Assembly (NCBI GenBank): GCA_035630295.1
Contig: DASQKY010000051.1
Span: 1-64,000, forward strand
Length of the DNA: 64,000 nucleotides
Direction of reading: 5' to 3'
From: Acidimicrobiales bacterium
GTDB lineage: Bacteria; Actinomycetota; Acidimicrobiia; Acidimicrobiales; Iamiaceae
The notes beneath the pieces were generated by a model. That model was not told the origin of the DNA, searched no databases, and saw nothing but the letters and a program-made list of their open reading frames with translations. Positions within the stretch are counted from its first letter, which is position 1. Each line of letters starts with the position of its first letter. Shown here piece after piece: positions 15,708-23,456 of the stretch. The position numbers and the translations under genes were made by a program.

Positions 15708-15896
15708 ATGACCATCGGCACCAGCATCTTCCTCCTCGCCGTGGGCGCCATCCTCCGCTTCGCGGTGGCCGACTCCTGGGACGGGGTCGACCTGGCCGTG
15801 GTGGGCCTGATCCTCATGGCCTGCGGGGCCATCGGCCTGCTGTTCGGCCTGATCCAGATGGCCTCCACCCGGCGCCGCCCCGGCGACCCCTACTGA
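15708..15896 (+). CDS. DUF6458-type small membrane protein
   Basis: 62 residues with two hydrophobic helices (SIFLLAVGAILRFAVA; VVGLILMACGAIGLLFGLI) separated by a short acidic loop and a basic end (RRRPGD). The start MTIGTSIFLLAVGAILRFAV matches the actinobacterial DUF6458 pattern. Function unknown. GGAGAGG at 15691-15697 is the ribosome-binding site. It follows galK by 44 bases and its 3' end overlaps the convergent receptor-like gene by 7 bases. Confidence 0.8.
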   Translation: MTIGTSIFLLAVGAILRFAVADSWDGVDLAVVGLILMACGAIGLLFGLIQMASTRRRPGDPY

Positions 15897-16579
15897 AGGG
15901 CGGCGCGCAGGCGGGCCACGGCCCCGGCGGTGCGGGCCCCCCACCAGAACAGGTCCTGGCCGTCCACCAGCACGGCCGGGGCCCCGGCCAGGGCCTCCAG
16001 CTCCGGCAGGTCGTCGTCGGTGAAGGCCCAGGGCTCGGTGGGGGCCAGCACGGCGTCGGGCCGGCGGGCCCGGACCTCCGCGGCGGTGACCTCCGGGTAG
16101 CGCACCGGCTCGTCGGCCCAGGCGCTGGCCCACCCGGCGGCGGCCAGCACCGAGGCGCCGTAGGTGTCGCCGTTGAGCGTCATCCACGGCCGCCGCCACA
16201 CGGGCACGAAGGCCCGCCGGGGTGGGCCGGCAGGCGGATCGGGCGGGCCCCACGGGCCCGGGGGCGGAGCCTCGACGGCGGCGGCCAGGTCGGCCAGCAC
16301 GCCGGGGACGTCGCCCACGGTGCGGGGTGAGGCCACGTGGACCCGGAGGCCGACGGCCACCAGCGCGTCGTGGTCCTCGATCCGGTTCTCCTCGTCGCAC
16401 ATGACCACCAGGTCGGGCGCCAGGGCCACGATGCGATCGATGCGGGGCCGCTTGGTCCCCCCGACCTGGGGGAGGCCCGGCTGCTCGCAGAACCGGGTGC
16501 AGGCCACCGGCGGCCGGTCCCAGGACAGGAGGGTCTCGGTCACCGACGGGACCAGGCTGACGACACGGGGCGGCACCAC
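15890..16579 (-). CDS. Helical-backbone metal receptor-like protein (BtuF/TroA fold), no signal peptide
   Basis: 229 residues with the fold of periplasmic cobalamin/iron-siderophore receptors: VVSLVPSVTETLLSW at the start, GGTKRPRIDRIVALAPDLVV, and a second lobe with WMTLNGDTYGASVLAAAG and RPDAVLAPTEPWAF. There is no signal peptide or lipobox, so it is probably cytoplasmic, unlike transport receptors. No ABC transporter genes are adjacent. GTG 16579 has GGAGGG upstream and follows the PH-SHOCT stop by 18 bases, suggesting co-transcription. Ligand unknown. Confidence 0.72.
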   Translation of the reverse strand: MVPPRVVSLVPSVTETLLSWDRPPVACTRFCEQPGLPQVGGTKRPRIDRIVALAPDLVVMCDEENRIEDHDALVAVGLRVHVASPRTVGDVPGVLADLAAAVEAPPPGPWGPPDPPAGPPRRAFVPVWRRPWMTLNGDTYGASVLAAAGWASAWADEPVRYPEVTAAEVRARRPDAVLAPTEPWAFTDDDLPELEALAGAPAVLVDGQDLFWWGARTAGAVARLRAALQ

Positions 16580-16597
16580 CCCAGCCTGCCCTCCGCC

Positions 16598-17227
16598 TCA
16601 GCCCTCCAGCACCCGGGCCTTCTCGGCCTCGAACTGGGCCGGGGTCAGGGCCCCCTGCTGGAGGAGGGCGTGCAGCCGCTCGAGCTGCTCGGCCCGGGAC
16701 AGGCCGCCCCCGCCGCCGGTGGTGATGCGGTCGAACTTGCGGTTCTCGTTGTCCTCCATCTGCACGTAGATCTCGCGCTGCACGATGGCGGGCCGGCGGA
16801 TGTTCTCGAAGGTCTCGGTGCCCCGCTCGCCGGCCGACTCGACGGCCAGGTCGCCGGCCCCCACCATCCGCTCGAACAGGTGCTGGTTGAAGAACACGGT
16901 GTTGATGCGGTCGAGGGGGATCTCGATGCCCGACTTGGACAACACGCCCCGGCGGGTGATGACCCGGTCGGAGGTGAGGACGAAGTTGGTGGAGCTCCAG
17001 CCCAGCAGGCGCACCCCGAACCACAGCAGGGCCAGCACCAGCAGGGCCAGGGCCACCAGGGTGACGACCGTGCCCAGCCCCCCGTCCAGGTCGGCCACGG
17101 CCACGGCGATGCCGGCGACGATGGTGGCCGCCACCGCCAGCACCGGGACGGCCAGGCCCAGCCAGTGGGGCCGCAGGTCGAGGATCAGCTCCTCGCCGGT
17201 GTTGAGGAGCTTGCGGGGGAAGGCCAC
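16598..17227 (-). CDS. Membrane PH-domain (DUF304/YdbS-like) protein with SHOCT tail
   Basis: 209 residues: two membrane helices (about 24-46 and 52-72), then a bacterial PH-like domain (about 76-165; FVLTSDRVITRRGVLSKSGIEIPLDRINTV), a Gly-rich hinge and a C-terminal SHOCT helix pair (LSRAEQLERLHALLQQGALTPAQFEAEKARVL). SHOCT segments are oligomerisation motifs. Function unknown. GTG 17227 is 6 bases after TAGATT, a leaderless arrangement. Confidence 0.82.
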   Translation of the reverse strand: MAFPRKLLNTGEELILDLRPHWLGLAVPVLAVAATIVAGIAVAVADLDGGLGTVVTLVALALLVLALLWFGVRLLGWSSTNFVLTSDRVITRRGVLSKSGIEIPLDRINTVFFNQHLFERMVGAGDLAVESAGERGTETFENIRRPAIVQREIYVQMEDNENRKFDRITTGGGGGLSRAEQLERLHALLQQGALTPAQFEAEKARVLEG

Positions 17228-17233
17228 GGCGGG

Positions 17234-17239
17234 AATCTA
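17234..17239 (-). promoter_or_regulatory. -10 element (TAGATT), leaderless PH-SHOCT gene
   Basis: TAGATT on the minus strand, 6 bases before GTG 17227. Confidence 0.5.
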
Positions 17240-17276
17240 GGCCGGCGGGGCGGCGCCGGCCGGAGATCGGCCCCGG

Positions 17277-17621
17277 TCAGCCGAAGCCCAGCTCGTGGAG
17301 CCTGGTGTCGTCGATGCCCAGGTGGTGGCCGAGCTCGTGGGCCACCGTCACCCGTACCTCGTGGACCAGCTCGTCCTCATCGGCGGCCAGGGCGCAGAGG
17401 GGCCGGCGGTAGACGGTGACCCGGTCGGGCATCTCCATGAAGCCGTACTGGCCCCGCTCGGTGCGGGGCGTCCCCTCGTAGAGGCCCAGCAGCCCCCGGT
17501 CCCGGCCCTCGGCCACCACCACGACCACGTTGTCGAGCAGGGCGGCGATCTCGTCGGGCAGCCCGTCCAGGGCGTCGCCCACCAGCTCCTCGAACCGGGC
17601 CGGGTCCACGTCCACGGGCAT
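17277..17621 (-). CDS. Zincin-like metallopeptidase family protein
   Basis: 114 residues with a single extended zinc motif, HELGHHLGID, in which the third ligand is Asp (HExxHxxGxxD). The size and the preceding GLLGLYEGTP and MPDRVTVYRRPL segments match the small actinobacterial metallopeptidase family (Zincin_1). No signal peptide is seen. Substrates are not known. ATG 17621 is 6 bases after TACCGT; it is divergent from uvrD2 with 59 bases between starts. Confidence 0.85.
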   Translation of the reverse strand: MPVDVDPARFEELVGDALDGLPDEIAALLDNVVVVVAEGRDRGLLGLYEGTPRTERGQYGFMEMPDRVTVYRRPLCALAADEDELVHEVRVTVAHELGHHLGIDDTRLHELGFG

Positions 17622-17627
17622 CGGGCG

Positions 17628-17633
17628 ACGGTA
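17628..17633 (-). promoter_or_regulatory. -10 element (TACCGT), leaderless zincin gene
   Basis: TACCGT on the minus strand, 6 bases before ATG 17621. Confidence 0.5.
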
Positions 17634-17668
17634 CCCGGGATCCCGGCACCGGGCGGCCGCGGCCGCCG

Positions 17669-17674
17669 TAGGGT
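17669..17674 (+). promoter_or_regulatory. -10 element (TAGGGT) for uvrD2
   Basis: TAGGGT, 6 bases before GTG 17681. Confidence 0.45.
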
Positions 17675-17680
17675 CTGGAG

Positions 17681-19678
17681 GTGGACGCCGCCCGCCTGCT
17701 CGCCGGCCTCGACGCCCCACAGCGCCGCGCCGTCACCGACCCCGGGCAGCCGCTGTGCATCCTGGCCGGGGCCGGCTCGGGCAAGACCCGGGTCCTGACC
17801 CGCCGCATCGCCCACCGCTCCCTGGAGGGCAGCGCCGATCCCCGGCATGTGCTGGCCCTCACCTTCACCCGCAAGGCGGCGGCCGAGATGGGGTCGCGCC
17901 TGGCCGCCCTGGGGCTGCGCGACCGGCCCACGGTGGGGACGTTCCACGGCGTGGCCTGGGGCCAGCTCCGCACCCTGTGGGGCGACCAGGGCCGGGCCGC
18001 CCCGGCGCTGCTGGACCGCAAGGGCCGGGTGCTGGCCTCCCTGCCGGGCCGGGGGTCGCTGGCCCCGGTGGAGCTGGCCACGGAGATCGAGTGGGCCCGG
18101 GCCCGGCTGGTGCCGCCCGACCGCTACGCCGAGGCCGCCCACCGGGCCGACCGCCGGATCTCGGCCTCCTTCGAGGTGGTGGCCCGCCTGTTCGCCGCCT
18201 ACGAGGAGGAGAAGCGCCGGCGGGGGGTGATCGACTTCGACGACGTGCTGGCCCTGTGCGCCGAGGCCCTGGCCGCCGACCCGGTGTTCGGGGCCGCCCA
18301 GCGCTGGCGCTTCCGCCACCTGTTCGTGGACGAGTTCCAGGACGTCAACCCGTTGCAGCACCGGCTGCTGGAGGGGTGGCGGGGCGAGCGCGACGACCTG
18401 TGCGTGGTCGGCGACCCCCGCCAGGCCATCTACCGCTGGAACGGGGCTGATGCCTCCTACCTGACCCGGTTCGCCGACCACCACCCCGGGGCCACGGTCG
18501 TCGAGCTGACCGGCAACTACCGGTCGACGCCCCAGATCCTGCACGTGGCCACCGCGGTGCTGGGCTCCCGGGACCCGGGCCGGTCGGTGGCCCACCGACC
18601 GGCGGGGGCCATCCCCACCGTGGCCGCGCTGGCCACCGACGCCGACGAGGCCCGGGCCGCGGCCGAGGCCGCCCGCCTCCTCCACCCCCCGGGCACCCGG
18701 TGGGACCGCCAGGCCGTGCTGGTCCGCACCAACGGCCAGGTGCCCCTCATCGAGCAGGCCCTGGTCCAGGCCCGCATCCCGTACCGGGTCCGCGGCACCG
18801 AGCCCCTGCTGGGCCGGCCGGTGGTGCGCGACGCGCTGCGGGCCCTGACCGCCGAGCGGTCCCGGCCCCTCGGGGTGGTGCTCGACGACCTGGAGGCCAT
18901 GGTCGACGCCGCCGCCGCCGCCGCCGGCCCCGAGGGGGCGGAGCGGGCCGACACGCTGGGCACCCTCCTGCGCCTGGCCCGCGAGCTGGGCGCCCTGGAG
19001 CGCACCGCGGTGGCCGGCGACCTCCGCGGGTGGCTGGCCACCGCGGTGGGCGCCGGCGACATCGACGCGGTCGACGCCGTGGACGTGGTGACCTTCCACG
19101 CCGCCAAGGGCCTGGAGTGGCCGGTGGTGCACGTGCTGGGCCTGGAGGACGGGCTGGTGCCCGTCGCCCACGCCCGCACGCCGGAGGCCGAGGCCGAGGA
19201 GCGCCGGCTCCTGCACGTGGCCCTGACCCGGGCCGAGGACGTGCTGCGCTGCTCGTGGGCCGCCGAGCGCACCCTCCGGGGCCGGCCCGTGACCCGCCGC
19301 CCCTCGCCCTACCTCGCCCTCGTGTCCGACGCCCTGTCCACCCTGCGGGCGGCCGACCGCCCCGTCGACCCCGAGCCGGCCCTGGCCCGGGCCCGCCACG
19401 CCCTGGCCGGGGCCCGGGCCCGGGCCGACGACGAGGCGGCCGCCCTCCTCCGCGACCTGCAGGCGTGGCGCGACCGCACCGCCCGGGGGGCCGGCACGCC
19501 GGCCGCGGTGGTGCTCAGCGACCGGACCCTGGCCGAGGTGGCCCGGTCCCGGCCCCCCGACCTCGACGCCCTGGGCCGGGTGCGGGGCCTCGGCCCCCTC
19601 GCCCTCGACGCCTACGGCGCCGACCTGCTGGCCGTGGTGCGCGGCCGCCGGTCCCACCGCTCCCCCGCCCGTCCCTGA
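17681..19678 (+). CDS. uvrD2: UvrD2-type ATP-dependent DNA helicase with HRDC domain
   Basis: 665-residue superfamily 1A 3'-5' helicase. Motifs in order: Q motif LDAPQRRAV, Walker A GAGSGKTRV (30-38), TFTRKAAAEM, FVDEFQDVNPLQ (motif II), GDPRQAIYRWNGA (III), LTGNYRST (IV), TFHAAKGLEWPVVHV (V) and LHVALTRAED (VI). The last about 80 residues (AAVVLSDRTLAEVARSRP, LGRVRGLGP) form an HRDC domain, the hallmark that separates mycobacterial UvrD2 from UvrD1/PcrA. Roles in the family are DNA repair and, in mycobacteria, an essential unwinding-independent function. GTG 17681 follows TAGGGT by 6 bases. Confidence 0.93.
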   Translation: MDAARLLAGLDAPQRRAVTDPGQPLCILAGAGSGKTRVLTRRIAHRSLEGSADPRHVLALTFTRKAAAEMGSRLAALGLRDRPTVGTFHGVAWGQLRTLWGDQGRAAPALLDRKGRVLASLPGRGSLAPVELATEIEWARARLVPPDRYAEAAHRADRRISASFEVVARLFAAYEEEKRRRGVIDFDDVLALCAEALAADPVFGAAQRWRFRHLFVDEFQDVNPLQHRLLEGWRGERDDLCVVGDPRQAIYRWNGADASYLTRFADHHPGATVVELTGNYRSTPQILHVATAVLGSRDPGRSVAHRPAGAIPTVAALATDADEARAAAEAARLLHPPGTRWDRQAVLVRTNGQVPLIEQALVQARIPYRVRGTEPLLGRPVVRDALRALTAERSRPLGVVLDDLEAMVDAAAAAAGPEGAERADTLGTLLRLARELGALERTAVAGDLRGWLATAVGAGDIDAVDAVDVVTFHAAKGLEWPVVHVLGLEDGLVPVAHARTPEAEAEERRLLHVALTRAEDVLRCSWAAERTLRGRPVTRRPSPYLALVSDALSTLRAADRPVDPEPALARARHALAGARARADDEAAALLRDLQAWRDRTARGAGTPAAVVLSDRTLAEVARSRPPDLDALGRVRGLGPLALDAYGADLLAVVRGRRSHRSPARP

Positions 19679-19684
19679 GGCCCC

Positions 19685-19706
19685 CGCCTCCCCACCCCAG
19701 GAGGCG
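19685..19706 (+). promoter_or_regulatory. Hairpin that covers the DUF2505 ribosome-binding site
   Basis: CGCCTCC (19685-19691) pairs perfectly with GGAGGCG (19700-19706) around an 8-base loop. The right arm contains the GGAGG used by the gene starting at 19709, so the site would be masked unless ribosomes leaving uvrD2 open it. Confidence 0.4.
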
Positions 19707-19708
19707 CC

Positions 19709-20197
19709 GTGCGCTTCGAGCTCTCCCAGGCCATCGCCGCCCCGGTCGACGACGTGGCTGCGGCCTACGCCGGCGCCGAGCTGTACCGGGCCATGGGCGG
19801 CACGTCGAGGATCGGGCCGCCGGAGGTGCTCGACCGGGTCGAGGACGGCGACGTGGTGACCCTCCGCATCCGCTACCGGTTCGTGGGCCAGCTGTCCCCG
19901 GCCGTGACCGCGGTGGTCGACCCGGCCCGGTTGAGCTGGGTCGAGGAGTCGGTCCACGACCTGGCGGGCCGGGCCGTGGCCGTCACCCTCCACCCCGACC
20001 ACTACGCCGACCGGCTCCGGTGCACGGCGACGGCCCGCTACCAGGCCGACGACGACGGCACCCGCCGGGTGGTCCGGGGCGACCTGCGGGTCAAGGCCCT
20101 GCTGGTGGCCGGGGCCGTGGAGCGGGCCATCGTGTCGGGCCTGGAGGAGCACCTGGCCGCCGAGGGGCCGGTGGTCGAGGCCCACCTCGGGGGCTGA
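19709..20197 (+). CDS. DUF2505 (START-like) protein
   Basis: 162 residues. The pattern MRFELSQAIAAPVDDVAAAYAG, the central strand-rich part and a long C-terminal helix (LLVAGAVERAIVSGLEEHLAAEG) match DUF2505, a START/SRPBCC-like hydrophobic-pocket family of actinobacteria with unknown ligand. GTG 19709 follows CAGGAGGCGCC, a strong ribosome-binding site sequestered by a hairpin. It lies 30 bases after uvrD2 and ends 3 bases before the convergent thioesterase-like gene. Confidence 0.82.
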   Translation: MRFELSQAIAAPVDDVAAAYAGAELYRAMGGTSRIGPPEVLDRVEDGDVVTLRIRYRFVGQLSPAVTAVVDPARLSWVEESVHDLAGRAVAVTLHPDHYADRLRCTATARYQADDDGTRRVVRGDLRVKALLVAGAVERAIVSGLEEHLAAEGPVVEAHLGG

Positions 20198-20200
20198 GGC

Positions 20201-20932
20201 TCAGCCCCGCTCCGGCTCGCCGTCGGCCAGGCGGCGGTTGAAGCCCTCGGCCAGCTCCCGGAACTTGGACACGTCGATGGAGACGAACAGCCCCTCGGCC
20301 TCGGCCGTCACCTCGCCGTCGGCCACGATGCGGCCGCTGGTGAACACCTTCCGGCCCTCCCGGCGGTCGAACCGGCCCTCGATCACCAGGGGGACGTGCA
20401 GCGGGGTGGGCCGCCGGTAGTTCACGACCAGCCGGGCGGTCATGCCCGGGGCGCCGGAGAGCGTCTGGGCCGAGCCCAGCACCTCGTCGAAGGCGGCGGC
20501 CACGAACCCACCGTGGACGCACCCGGGCGGCCCCTCGTACACGGAGCCGAAGGTGACCCGACCGGTGACCAGCTCGGAACCGAACTCGATGGTGATGGGC
20601 GGGGCCAGCGGGTTGGCCAGGCCGATGAGCGGGCTGTGGTCGAAGAAGGGCTCGATGTCGCCGCCCGACATGGCCGTCTCGGCCATGCCCTCGTAGATGC
20701 TGCGGGGCCGGTCGTGGCGGCGGAAGCGGGCGGCCAGCTCCTCCAGGGCGTCGGCCACCCGGTCCAGGTCGGCGGGCGGCACGTCGGTGCCCACCATGTC
20801 CTCGATGAGGGCCCGGTCGGCGGCGGCGATGCGGCGCAGGGCGGCCCGGCGGGGTGACAGGTCGGCATCGGCCTGGGCCAGCACCCGGGGCGACGGCTTG
20901 GACATGTCGAAGGGGTTGTCGGGGGCGTCCAC
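20201..20932 (-). CDS. Hotdog-fold thioesterase (PaaI-like)
   Basis: 243 residues with a C-terminal hotdog domain (about 100-225; [17 protein letters not shown] is the helix bearing the usual HGG motif) and an N-terminal helical part (about 1-95) lacking recognisable motifs. Family members hydrolyse acyl-CoA thioesters; the substrate here is unknown. GTG 20932 is supported by a near-perfect GAGGAGG upstream. That site overlaps the 3' end of the exonuclease III gene, whose stop is 8 bases away, so both genes are in one unit. Confidence 0.85.
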   Translation of the reverse strand: MDAPDNPFDMSKPSPRVLAQADADLSPRRAALRRIAAADRALIEDMVGTDVPPADLDRVADALEELAARFRRHDRPRSIYEGMAETAMSGGDIEPFFDHSPLIGLANPLAPPITIEFGSELVTGRVTFGSVYEGPPGCVHGGFVAAAFDEVLGSAQTLSGAPGMTARLVVNYRRPTPLHVPLVIEGRFDRREGRKVFTSGRIVADGEVTAEAEGLFVSIDVSKFRELAEGFNRRLADGEPERG

Positions 20933-20940
20933 GATCCTCC

Positions 20941-21723
20941 TCAGAGCCGGTCGGTGTCGACGTCGATCAGCACCGGGGCGTGGTCGCTGGGCAGCTTGCC
21001 CTTGCGGGCCTGGCGGTCGACGAGGGCGAAGGTCACGGTCTCGACCACCGGCGCGGTGGCCAGGAGCAGGTCGATGCGCATGCCCTGGCGCTTGTGGAAC
21101 ATGCCGGCCCGGTAGTCCCAGTAGCTGTAGAGCCCGGGCTCGGGGTGGAGGCGGCGGAAGGCGTCCTCCAGGCCCCACTCCTCCAGGGCCCGCAGCGCCT
21201 CCCGTTCCGGCTCGGTCACGTGGGTGGAGCCCTCGAAGGCGGCGATGTCCCACACGTCGGCGTCCGCGGGGGCGATGTTGAAGTCGCCGCCGATCACCAG
21301 GGGCCGAGCCGGGTCGTGGGCCGCCTCCAGGTGCTGGCGCAGGCGGGCCAGCCAGTCGAGCTTGTAGCGGTAGTGGTCGTGGCCGACCTCGCGCCCGTTG
21401 GGGACGTACACGCTGCACACCCGGACCGGGCCGCAGGTGGCCCACAGCATGCGGGCGTCGACGTCGGGCTCGCGGGAGTCGTCGAAGCCGGCGACGACGT
21501 CGTCCAGGCCGACCCGGCTGAGGATGGCCACGCCGTTCCACCGGCCCTCGCCGTGGTGGGCCGACCGGTAGCCCAGGGACTCGAAGGCCAGGCCGGGGAA
21601 GGCGCTGTCGGCCAGCTTGGTCTCCTGCAGGCACAGGACGTCGGGCCGGGCGTAGGCCAGCCACTCCTCCACGCGGGGGAGGCGGGCCTTGAGCGAGTTC
21701 ACGTTCCAGGTGGCGATGCGCAC
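20941..21723 (-). CDS. xthA: Exodeoxyribonuclease III / AP endonuclease
   Basis: 260-residue exonuclease III family enzyme that cuts 5' to abasic sites in base-excision repair. Catalytic blocks: [12 protein letters not shown] at 4-15, LQETKL with E34, GGDFNIAP with D146 and N148, and SDHAPVLID near the C-terminus with the general-base His. Length is typical. GTG 21723 is 7 bases after TAGAGT with no Shine-Dalgarno, again a leaderless arrangement. Confidence 0.94.
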   Translation of the reverse strand: MRIATWNVNSLKARLPRVEEWLAYARPDVLCLQETKLADSAFPGLAFESLGYRSAHHGEGRWNGVAILSRVGLDDVVAGFDDSREPDVDARMLWATCGPVRVCSVYVPNGREVGHDHYRYKLDWLARLRQHLEAAHDPARPLVIGGDFNIAPADADVWDIAAFEGSTHVTEPEREALRALEEWGLEDAFRRLHPEPGLYSYWDYRAGMFHKRQGMRIDLLLATAPVVETVTFALVDRQARKGKLPSDHAPVLIDVDTDRL

Positions 21724-21730
21724 GCCGGCG

Positions 21731-21736
21731 ACTCTA
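21731..21736 (-). promoter_or_regulatory. -10 element (TAGAGT), leaderless xthA
   Basis: TAGAGT on the minus strand, 7 bases before GTG 21723. Confidence 0.5.
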
Positions 21737-21844
21737 CGGCGGCGCGGCGGGCCGAGGCCCTGGCCCGCGCTCGGGCCGGGCCCGTCCGGCAGCGGCCGGC
21801 CGAGGGGACGACGGCCCCCTCGGCCCACCCCTGCAGGCGGTGGC

Positions 21845-22231
21845 TCAGCCCCGCTTCTTGGCCGGAGCCTTCTTGGCCGGAGCCTTCTTGGCCGGAGCCT
21901 TCTTCGCCCCGGCCTTCTTCGCCCCGGCCTTCTTCGCCGGAGCCTTCTTGGCCGGTGCCTTCTTGGCCGGTGCCTTCTTGGCCGCAGCCTTCTTGGCCGG
22001 TGCCTTCTTGGCCCCGGCCTTCTTCGCCGGTGCCTTCTTGGCCGCAGCCTTCTTCGCCGGTGCCTTCTTGGCCCCGGCCTTCTTCGCCGGTGCCTTCTTG
22101 GCCGCAGCCTTCTTGGCCGGAGCCTTCTTGGCAGGTGCCTTCTTGGCCCCGGCCTTCTTGGCCGGAGCCTTCTTGGCCGGAGCCTTCTTTGCCGTCGCCT
22201 TCTTGGCGGCGGCCTTCTTGGCAGGTGCCAT
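21845..22231 (-). CDS. Possible internally initiated histone-H1-like protein
   Basis: In-frame ATG 22231 begins [16 protein letters not shown] and runs 128 residues to the shared stop. AGGAGG lies at 22240-22245, 8 bases upstream, the ideal Shine-Dalgarno and better than that of almost any other gene here. The product would be a free Lys/Ala/Pro basic protein like bacterial H1-type nucleoid proteins. It could equally be an unused start inside the long protein; the strong site is seen, its use is inferred. Confidence 0.45.
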   Translation of the reverse strand: MAPAKKAAAKKATAKKAPAKKAPAKKAGAKKAPAKKAPAKKAAAKKAPAKKAGAKKAPAKKAAAKKAPAKKAGAKKAPAKKAAAKKAPAKKAPAKKAPAKKAGAKKAGAKKAPAKKAPAKKAPAKKRG

Positions 22232-23374
22232 CTCTTGTGCCTCCTGGGCAGGGGTGGGGTCGCTGTCGGTGGGCCCGGCCGGAGCCGGTTCCACCGTCAC
22301 GTGGTGACCTGGCACAGCCAGGTCGATGCTTCGCCGTGGGGTGTCGAACGACTCCACGACGAAGGTCCGGGTCTCCCCGACGCTGAGCACCTCGCGTGCG
22401 CTGCGGGGAGGGGGGTCGGCCATCGAGCGCAGGGGCACGTAGCACTGCGCATCGTTGACGACCACGTACGCACCGTGGGACGAGAAGCGGTCGACGACGG
22501 CGTCGACCTCGCTCCCCACGGGATGCGAGCTCACGAAGGCCAGGAAGGCCGACGGCTCGTTGACGGCCTCGGGGGCCGGGGCGGCGCCGGTCCGCCGGCG
22601 CCGGCCACGTCCGCCTTCGGTGCCCCCCACCGGAGCACCGACCGCGTCGGCCGCCACCTCGGCCACCTCGACCTCGACCGCGGCCTTGGCCTGGCGCCGG
22701 CGGCTGCGGGGCGCCGGCGTGTCCGCGGTGTCCGCTCCGGTGGCCGCCCGTCGGGCCGCCACCTCGGCCTCCACCGCCTTGGCCGCCGCCTCCTTCTCGG
22801 CCTTGGTCAGGCGCTTGGCCGTGGTCTTGGTCGCCGTCTTGGAGGCCGTGGCCCTGGTGGCCGTGGCCCTGGTGGCCGTGGCCTTGGTGACCTTGCCCTT
22901 GGCGTCCCGCGACGTGCGCTGCGAGCGACGGCTGGCGGGGCCCCGCACCGGCAGCCGGGCCACGAAGACCCAACCCACCCCGTCGACCGGCTTGCCCCCG
23001 ATGAGGCGGCCCTCGTCGAAGAGCCACTGGTACTCGCCGTGGAACTCCTGGAACGAGTCGTTGGAGAGGATGGTGGCCGACGCCTTCTGGGCGATGGCCA
23101 ACACGAAGGCGTCGCCCCGGCCGACGGCACCGGCCGGCGGGGCCACGAGGTCGCCGTCCAACACGGCCTGCTCGTAGGCGTCCTTCTCCCCCTTGGCGAT
23201 GCGATGGCCGAAGGTGGCGTCGACCACGGCGGTGATGCGCGTCCCCGGGAACTCCTCGAGGAACGACCGCACCGCCTCGTCGAGCTGGGCGAGGCTCGGC
23301 AACGTCCGGCCCTCGGTGGCGATGTTCGATCCGTCGACGATGACGTGATCACGGATGGTGCGTACGTCGGACAT
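21845..23374 (-). CDS. NYN/Zc3h12a-like ribonuclease - S1 domain - lysine-rich tail protein
   Basis: 509 residues in three blocks. (1) Residues 9-150 form a PIN-like NYN domain of the Zc3h12a type: VIVDGSNIA (D14), VVDATFG (D52), GRGDAF (D88) and SND (D106) supply an acidic metal site expected to cut RNA. (2) A Lys/Thr/Ala-rich linker (150-285) leads to an S1-like RNA-binding domain (about 290-365; [21 protein letters not shown]). (3) A 128-residue tail of repeated A-K-K-A-x units resembles the histone H1 C-terminal domain. ATG 23374 is chosen; TTG 23389 would add five residues. An internal ATG at 22231 with an ideal ribosome-binding site could also make the tail alone. Domain order seen; RNA cleavage and nucleic-acid binding inferred. 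Confidence 0.85.
   Translation of the reverse strand: MSDVRTIRDHVIVDGSNIATEGRTLPSLAQLDEAVRSFLEEFPGTRITAVVDATFGHRIAKGEKDAYEQAVLDGDLVAPPAGAVGRGDAFVLAIAQKASATILSNDSFQEFHGEYQWLFDEGRLIGGKPVDGVGWVFVARLPVRGPASRRSQRTSRDAKGKVTKATATRATATRATASKTATKTTAKRLTKAEKEAAAKAVEAEVAARRAATGADTADTPAPRSRRRQAKAAVEVEVAEVAADAVGAPVGGTEGGRGRRRRTGAAPAPEAVNEPSAFLAFVSSHPVGSEVDAVVDRFSSHGAYVVVNDAQCYVPLRSMADPPPRSAREVLSVGETRTFVVESFDTPRRSIDLAVPGHHVTVEPAPAGPTDSDPTPAQEAQEMAPAKKAAAKKATAKKAPAKKAPAKKAGAKKAPAKKAPAKKAAAKKAPAKKAGAKKAPAKKAAAKKAPAKKAGAKKAPAKKAAAKKAPAKKAPAKKAPAKKAGAKKAGAKKAPAKKAPAKKAPAKKRG
21855..22230 (-). repeat. 15-bp coding repeats encoding A-K-K-A-x units
   Basis: About 25 degenerate copies of a 15-base unit (plus strand GCCGGAGCCTTCTTG and relatives) encode [10 protein letters not shown] and AGAKK pentads. 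The array is in frame and likely prone to length change by slippage or recombination. Confidence 0.85.
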
Positions 23375-23442
23375 GTCGCGCAAAGTCAACCAGGCCCGTC
23401 AAGGCCCGACGCGGATGGAGGGCCGTCGCCACCGCGCGTTGG

Positions 23443-23448
23443 TAGGTT
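23443..23448 (+). promoter_or_regulatory. -10 element (TAGGTT) for the M20 peptidase
   Basis: TAGGTT, 8 bases before ATG 23457. Confidence 0.45.
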
Positions 23449-23456
23449 GCGACGCC

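Noticed and set aside
21845-22230. Short regular repeats resembling a CRISPR array
   Set aside because: Units are 15 bp, contiguous without spacers, and encode in-frame A-K-K pentads.
23375-23389. TTG 23389 as the start of the NYN-S1 gene
   Set aside because: It adds only five residues and has no ribosome-binding site; ATG 23374 fits the domain boundary equally well.
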